A stretch of DNA of 64,000 nt. Source: Comamonadaceae bacterium. GTDB lineage: Bacteria; Pseudomonadota; Gammaproteobacteria; Burkholderiales; Burkholderiaceae_C. Positions within the stretch are counted from its first letter, which is position 1. The number at the start of each line of letters is the position of its first letter. A program made the position numbers and the translations under genes. This document shows, piece after piece, positions 59,665-64,000 of the stretch. Below the pieces are notes generated by a model. That model had not been told where the DNA came from. It ran no database searches and saw only the letters and a program-made list of their open reading frames with translations. The stretch is taken from the NCBI GenBank assembly GCA_027484575.1, contig JAIXSQ010000004.1, positions 124,001-188,000 on the forward strand, given 5' to 3'.

Positions 59665-60021
59665 TCAGATGGTCTGGGTCGGCCGCTCGGACGCGAGGTG
59701 GCCGCCCAGGATCTCCTCGATCTTGATCTTCAGCAGCCGGGACTTCTCGTCGTTGGGGAACCGCACGCCCACGCCCTGGGTGCGGTTGGCCGCGGCACGG
59801 GGCGGCGTGACCCAGGCCACCTTGCCGGCGACCGGGTAGCGCTGCGGATCCTCGGGCAGGGTCAGCAGCACGTAGACGTCGTCACCCAGCTTGTAGTCGC
59901 GCGTGGTGGGGATGAAGACGCCCCCGTCGGCGAACAGCGGGATGTACGCCGCATACAGCGCCGCCTTCTCCTTGATGGCGAGCTGGATGACGCTGGGACG
60001 GGGGGTGGTGGAACTGCTCAT
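59665..60021 (-). CDS. PilZ domain protein
   Basis: A 118-residue PilZ protein placed between tatD and holB, where type IV pilus PilZ usually lies. IQLAIKEKAALYAAYIPLFADGGVFIPTTRDYKLGDDVYVLLTLP, then GKVAWVTP and GVGVRF. The RxxxR and D/NxSxxG c-di-GMP motif is not evident, as in true PilZ. Confidence 0.9.
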   Translation of the reverse strand: MSSSTTPRPSVIQLAIKEKAALYAAYIPLFADGGVFIPTTRDYKLGDDVYVLLTLPEDPQRYPVAGKVAWVTPPRAAANRTQGVGVRFPNDEKSRLLKIKIEEILGGHLASERPTQTI

Positions 60022-60030
60022 CGGGCGGGC

Positions 60031-61026
60031 TCAGGGTCGCGAGTGTAGGGCCGTGCGCGCCCGGCTCACAAGCGCCTCCAGCATCAGGCCGGCGTTGAAG
60101 GGGTGCTCGGCCGTGCGTTGTTCACGGGCCAGTTCCTTCCACCACGCGCCCAGCGCCGCCACGTTGCCCCCGGCCGGCAGGTCGCCCGGCGCGAAGAATC
60201 GCGGCGCCGCGCCCACCCGCACCGCCAGCAGGTCGTGGCAGACCTTCTGCAGGGCATCCACGGCCTGGGCCGGCGTGCAGTCGCCCAGCGCCGCCACCTC
60301 GCCCTTGGCCAGCGCCTTGGGCAGGCGGGCCCAGGCCGCCGCGTCGCGGCCCGCGCGCGCCATGGCCAGGGCTTCCTCGGGCCGGCCGCCCACCGCCCTC
60401 AGCAGCACCGGCGCGTCGGCCGCCGGCACGCCCTCGGCCGCCAGCCAGTCGGCGGCCGCCTGCGGCTGCGGCCAGTCCATCACGTGGGCCTGGCAGCGGC
60501 TGCGGATCGTGGGCAGCAGCTGGTGCGCCGCCTCGGTGGCCAGCACGAAACGCACGTGGCCGGGCGGCTCTTCCAGCGTCTTGAGCAGCGCGTTGGCGGT
60601 CACGTGGTTCATGCGCTCGGCCGGATAGACCAGCACCGCCTTGCCGCGGCCCGCGGCGCTGGTGCGCTGCGCGAACTCGATGGCATCGCGCATGGCCTCG
60701 ACCCGGATCTCGCGGCTGGGCTTGCGCTTCTTGTCGTCGATGTCCTTCTGCGCCTTCTCGTCCAGCGGCCACTCCAGGGCCAGGGCCAGCGTCTCGGGCA
60801 TCAGCACGCACAGGTCGGCATGGGTGCGCACGTCGATGGCGTGGCAGCTGCCGCAGCGGCCGCAGGCGCCCTCGGGGCCGGGCTGCTCGCACAGCCAGGC
60901 GCGCACCAGGGCGAGCGCCAGCCCGTACTGCCCCAGGCCCGAGGGCCCGTGCAGCAGCCAGGCGTGGCCCCGCTGGGCCAGCAGCCGCTGCGCCTGCGCC
61001 GCGATCCACGGGGCGGTCGTGCTCAT
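60031..61026 (-). CDS. holB: DNA polymerase III delta' subunit HolB
   Basis: A 331-residue clamp-loader subunit. [20 protein letters not shown] (P-loop remnant with Gln in place of the Lys, so no ATP hydrolysis), zinc-binding [25 protein letters not shown], and LPTIRSRCQ. Overlaps tmk by 4 bp. Confidence 0.94.
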   Translation of the reverse strand: MSTTAPWIAAQAQRLLAQRGHAWLLHGPSGLGQYGLALALVRAWLCEQPGPEGACGRCGSCHAIDVRTHADLCVLMPETLALALEWPLDEKAQKDIDDKKRKPSREIRVEAMRDAIEFAQRTSAAGRGKAVLVYPAERMNHVTANALLKTLEEPPGHVRFVLATEAAHQLLPTIRSRCQAHVMDWPQPQAAADWLAAEGVPAADAPVLLRAVGGRPEEALAMARAGRDAAAWARLPKALAKGEVAALGDCTPAQAVDALQKVCHDLLAVRVGAAPRFFAPGDLPAGGNVAALGAWWKELAREQRTAEHPFNAGLMLEALVSRARTALHSRP

Positions 61027-61679
61027 GCCAGCCACCCGCGGGCCTGCACGGCGGCCAGGGCCTGGGCCCGCACGGCCTCGCGCGGCTGGTCGGCCTCGAT
61101 CCTGGCGAAGCGGCCCGGATCGCCCGCCTGCCGCTGCGCATAGCCGGCCGCCACCCGGCGGAAGAACTCCAGCGGCTGGGCTTCGAAGCGGTCGGGCACC
61201 CGCGCCGCCGCCAGCCGCTGCGCGGCCACCTCGGGCGCGAGGTCGAACCACAGCGTCAGGTCGGGCTGGCGCAGGCGCCCGGCCGGCAGGGCCTGGACCG
61301 ACTGCACCCAGCGCTCGAGCTGGCCCAGCACCCCCAGGTCGAAGCCGCGCCCGCCACCCTGGTAGGCGAAGGTCGCGTCGGTGAAGCGGTCGCACAGCAC
61401 CACGTCGCCGCGGGCCAGCGCGGGCTCGATGACGGTGGCCAGGTGGTCGCGCCGGGCCGCGAACATCAGCAGCGCCTCGGTCAGCGGGTCCATGGCCTCG
61501 TGCAACGCCAGCTCGCGCAGGCGTTCGGCCAGCGGCGTGCCGCCGGGCTCGCGGGTCAGCACCACCCGCCGGCCGGCGCCGCGCAGGGCCTCGGCCAGCG
61601 CCTCGATGTGGCTGCTCTTGCCCGCGCCGTCGATGCCCTCGAAGCTCAGGAACAGCCCTGCCCCGCCGGTGTCCGTCAT
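61023..61679 (-). CDS. tmk: Thymidylate kinase
   Basis: A 218-residue dTMP kinase. [19 protein letters not shown] (P-loop), [34 protein letters not shown], and [15 protein letters not shown]. Overlaps mltG by 4 bp. Confidence 0.96.
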   Translation of the reverse strand: MTDTGGAGLFLSFEGIDGAGKSSHIEALAEALRGAGRRVVLTREPGGTPLAERLRELALHEAMDPLTEALLMFAARRDHLATVIEPALARGDVVLCDRFTDATFAYQGGGRGFDLGVLGQLERWVQSVQALPAGRLRQPDLTLWFDLAPEVAAQRLAAARVPDRFEAQPLEFFRRVAAGYAQRQAGDPGRFARIEADQPREAVRAQALAAVQARGWLA

Positions 61680-62671
61680 TGGCGCCTCTGGTACTGGTTG
61701 ACCGCGCGGTTGTGCGCGTCGAGCGTCTCGCTGAACTGGCTGCTGCCGTCGCCGCGCGCGACGAAGTACAGCGCCTTGCTCTCGGCCGGCTGCACGGCGG
61801 CCAGCAACGACGCCCGGCCGGGCATCGCGATCGGCGTGGGCGGGAGGCCATTGCGGGTGTAGGTGTTCCAGGGCGTGTCGGCCAGCAGGTCGGCCTTGCG
61901 CAGGTTGCCGTCGAAGCGCGCGCCCAGGCCGTAGATCACCGTGGGGTCGGTCTGCAGCGGCATGCCGATGCGCAGCCGGTTGTTGAAGACGGCGGACACC
62001 AGCGGCCGGTCGCTGCCGCGCCCGGTCTCCTTCTCCACGATGCTGGCCAGCACCAGCGCCTCCTCGGCCGACTTGACCGACGCCCGCGGCGCGCGCTGCT
62101 CCCAGGCCTGGGCCAGCCGCTTGTCCATGGCGCGCAGGGCGCGGCGCAGCAGCGCGGTGTCGCTGCTGCCCTTGGCGTAGGTGTAGGTGTCGGGAAAGAA
62201 CCGCCCCTCGGGGTGCTGGCCCGGCCGTCCCAGCAGTGCCATCAGCGCCGCATCGTCCAGGCCGCGGGTGTCGCCCTTGAGCCCCTCCTCCCTGGCCAGC
62301 GCCGCGCGCACCTGGCGGAAGGTCCAGCCTTCCACCAGCGTCACGGCCCGCAGGCTCTCCTCGCCCCGGGCCAGCTTGTCCAGCAGCCGGCGCGGCGTGA
62401 TGCCCGCCTCCAGTTCGTAGCTGCCGGCCTTGATCTGCCGCGCTTGGCCCGACAGCCGGAACCACCAGAACAGCAGCTCGGGCGAGGTGTCCACGCCCGC
62501 GTCGGCCACCGCCTGGGCGACGCCGCGCGGCAGCGTGCCCGGCTCGATCGACAGGTCCACGGGCGCCGAGCGCAGCGCCAGCGGCTGGCCGACCCACCAC
62601 CAGGCCCAGCCCGTGCCTGCCGCAGCCAGCACCAGCAGCGCCAGCAAGACCGTCGTGAAGAAGCGCCGCAA
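61676..62671 (-). CDS. mltG: Endolytic transglycosylase MltG
   Basis: A 331-residue inner-membrane glycan-strand terminase. N-terminal TM ([25 protein letters not shown]), LysM-like region, and the YceG core with [24 protein letters not shown]-like segment ([12 protein letters not shown]), [11 protein letters not shown] (catalytic Glu) and [12 protein letters not shown]. The start is probably TTG at 62671. Confidence 0.93.
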   Translation of the reverse strand: MRRFFTTVLLALLVLAAAGTGWAWWWVGQPLALRSAPVDLSIEPGTLPRGVAQAVADAGVDTSPELLFWWFRLSGQARQIKAGSYELEAGITPRRLLDKLARGEESLRAVTLVEGWTFRQVRAALAREEGLKGDTRGLDDAALMALLGRPGQHPEGRFFPDTYTYAKGSSDTALLRRALRAMDKRLAQAWEQRAPRASVKSAEEALVLASIVEKETGRGSDRPLVSAVFNNRLRIGMPLQTDPTVIYGLGARFDGNLRKADLLADTPWNTYTRNGLPPTPIAMPGRASLLAAVQPAESKALYFVARGDGSSQFSETLDAHNRAVNQYQRRQ

Positions 62672-62717
62672 CCCCGTGAGTCCCTGAGTGGAAAGAGCCG
62701 GCCATGATAATCGGGCG

Positions 62718-63629
62718 ATGGACCTGCTTCCCGATGGCACCACCGCCCTCGCCCACCTCGGCGTGATCCGCGCCCAGGGCGAGGAGGCCGCGCGCTTCCT
62801 GCACGGCCAGCTCACCCAGGACGTCGCCCTGCTGCGTCCCGACCAGGCCCGCCTGGCCGCATTCTGCAGCGCCAAGGGCCGCATGCTGGCCAGCTTCGTG
62901 GCCCTGCAGCGCGCGCCCGACGACCTGCTGCTGGTCACCCCGCGCGACCTGCTCGCGCCCACGCTCAAGCGGCTGTCGATGTTCGTGCTGCGGGCCAAGG
63001 TCAAGCTGTCCGATGCCACCGCCGACTGGGCCCTGCACGGCCTGGCCGGCAGCGCCGCGGCGCCGTCCGACGGCCTGGCGCCCTGGGGCAAGCGCGACGT
63101 GGGCGAGGCCTCGGTGGTGCGGCTGTACCCCGCCGGTGGCGTGGCCCGCGCGCTGCACGTGGCGCCCACCGGAGCGGCGGCGCCGGCCGGCCCCGCGCTC
63201 GATCCCGCGCTCTGGGCCTGGGGCGAGGTGCGCAGCGGCATCGCCTGGATCACCCAGTCGGTCACCGAGGCCTTCGTGCCGCAGATGCTCAACTACGAGT
63301 CGGTCGGCGGCGTCAACTTCAAGAAGGGCTGCTACCCCGGCCAGGAGGTCGTCGCGCGCAGCCAGTTCCGCGGCACGCTCAAGCGCCGCGCCTTCGTCGC
63401 CCACGCCGATGCACCGCTGGCCGCCGGCCAGGAGGTGTTCCACGATGCCGACCCCGGCCAGCCCTGCGGGCTGGTGGCCCAGGCGGCCGGCGCGCCGGGC
63501 GGCGGTTGTGATGCCATCGTCTCGCTGCAGCTGACCGCCACCGAGGGCGGCCGGCTCACGGTGGGCGGTGCGGACGGTCCCGCGCTGCAGCTGCTGCCGC
63601 TGCCCTACGACCTGCTCGCCGACGTCTGA
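62718..63629 (+). CDS. ygfZ: Folate-binding Fe-S cluster assembly protein YgfZ
   Basis: A 303-residue GcvT-like protein. [33 protein letters not shown] and the diagnostic [12 protein letters not shown]. Divergent from mltG. It supports maturation of some Fe-S enzymes. Confidence 0.94.
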   Translation: MDLLPDGTTALAHLGVIRAQGEEAARFLHGQLTQDVALLRPDQARLAAFCSAKGRMLASFVALQRAPDDLLLVTPRDLLAPTLKRLSMFVLRAKVKLSDATADWALHGLAGSAAAPSDGLAPWGKRDVGEASVVRLYPAGGVARALHVAPTGAAAPAGPALDPALWAWGEVRSGIAWITQSVTEAFVPQMLNYESVGGVNFKKGCYPGQEVVARSQFRGTLKRRAFVAHADAPLAAGQEVFHDADPGQPCGLVAQAAGAPGGGCDAIVSLQLTATEGGRLTVGGADGPALQLLPLPYDLLADV

Positions 63630-63641
63630 GGCGCCTCGTCA

Positions 63642-63714
63642 TCCCCGCGCAAGCGGGGATCCACGCGCCACCACGCCCTGCCGGATCGTGGGGCCCCGCC
63701 TGCGCGGGGACGGC
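63642..63714. repeat. REP-like palindromes between ygfZ and the GNAT gene
   Basis: ATCCCCGCGCAAGCGGGGAT and CCCCGCCTGCGCGGGG form strong hairpins between convergent genes; such CCCCGC-GCGGGG units are common intergenic repeats in Burkholderiales and may end transcription. Confidence 0.6.
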
Positions 63715-63726
63715 GCAGCCTGACGC

Positions 63727-64000
63727 TCAGCCCCGCACCAGCGGCAGCGGCGCCACCATCGTCACGTGCGGGATGCCCACCTCGTCGAAGGGCTCGCCGT
63801 CCACGCTGAAGCCCAGGCGCCGGTAGAAGCCCTCCGCGCTGCGCTGCGCATGCAGCACCAGGTCGCCGTCGCCGCGCTCGGTGGCCGCTGCCGCCAGCGC
63901 CTGCAGCACCGCGCTGCCCACGCCGGCGCCGCGCAGCACCGGGTGCACGGCCATGCGCCCCACCTTGCCGATGCCCGGCTCGGGTTGCAGCAGCCGGCCG
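63727..64000 (-). CDS. GNAT family N-acetyltransferase (5' end cut by window edge)
   Basis: The C-terminal 91 or so residues of an acetyltransferase. GRMAVHPVLRGAGVGSAVLQAL carries the acetyl-CoA-binding R-G-x-G-x-G loop; AEGFYRRLGF is motif B. The frame is open to the edge. Substrate unknown. Confidence 0.88.
   Translation of the reverse strand, partial: GRLLQPEPGIGKVGRMAVHPVLRGAGVGSAVLQALAAAATERGDGDLVLHAQRSAEGFYRRLGFSVDGEPFDEVGIPHVTMVAPLPLVRG

Noticed and set aside
60031-61026. holB as an active ATPase because of its P-loop-like segment
   Set aside because: The loop reads GPSGLGQYG with Gln where Lys is needed, as is normal for non-hydrolysing delta' subunits.
63642-63714. CRISPR-like repeats
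   Set aside because: Only two unequal hairpins with no spacers; typical intergenic REP-like units.

Overview
The window is high-GC chromosome of a betaproteobacterium, most probably order Burkholderiales and family Comamonadaceae or a close relative. The evidence is conserved gene blocks: lptF-lptG divergent from pepA-holC, yejABEF, rimP-nusA-infB-rbfA-truB, guaB...guaA, and mltG-tmk-holB-pilZ-tatD. Recurrent host promoter -10 boxes of the TACAAT type and a tRNA-Ser(GGA) fit. No database was searched; all identities come from reading protein motifs and gene order.

Layout. 1-11 kb: 3' end of clpA, an EVE protein, a lipoprotein esterase, a methionine-type aminotransferase, cysB, a CbiX-like chelatase, lptG and lptF, then pepA, holC and a branched-chain amino-acid binding protein. 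11-18 kb: tRNA-Ser(GGA), a small orphan protein, a MerR-HTH protein fused to a degenerate nucleotide-cyclase domain, an SPFH/NfeD pair, a large Orn/Lys/Arg decarboxylase and fabI. 18-24 kb: yejABEF and arfB. 24-33 kb: rimP-nusA-infB-rbfA-truB-typA with an attenuator-like leader. 33-48 kb: transporter and CoA hydrolase, ECF sigma/anti-sigma pair, smpB/ratA/rnfH, guaB, a Phd/VapC toxin-antitoxin pair, guaA, an acyltransferase, a TadA-haloalkane dehalogenase fusion and an LD-carboxypeptidase. 58-64 kb: ankyrin protein, tatD, pilZ, holB, tmk, mltG, ygfZ and a partial GNAT gene.

The accessory region is a compact prophage at about 48,070-58,133. It is flanked by two copies of a 13-bp core, GACATAACGATCA. 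The right copy sits in a complete dif-like site; the left copy keeps only the XerD-type arm. The unit would circularise to 10,051 bp. It has no integrase, so integration by the host XerC/XerD at dif is inferred. It encodes a DUF3693-like HTH repressor, divergent promoters with an operator, a winged-helix protein next to an iteron and DnaA-box origin-like region, an FtsK/HerA-type packaging ATPase, a coat protein of the PM2-P2 double-jelly-roll type, a beta-rich putative spike, a lambda-R-like lytic transglycosylase, and about ten tiny membrane proteins. Together these indicate a tailless, probably internal-membrane-containing temperate phage, not a tailed or filamentous one.

The prophage genes form a logical circuit. 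The repressor gene spans the attachment core, so integration exchanges its C-terminal tail and separates it from a gene that would lie 13 bp downstream in the circle. The rightward early promoter carries a perfect palindrome in its spacer. Early small genes and the winged-helix gene come first, then the origin-like region, then packaging ATPase, capsid, membrane proteins, spike and lysis, ending at a terminator just before the right attachment site.
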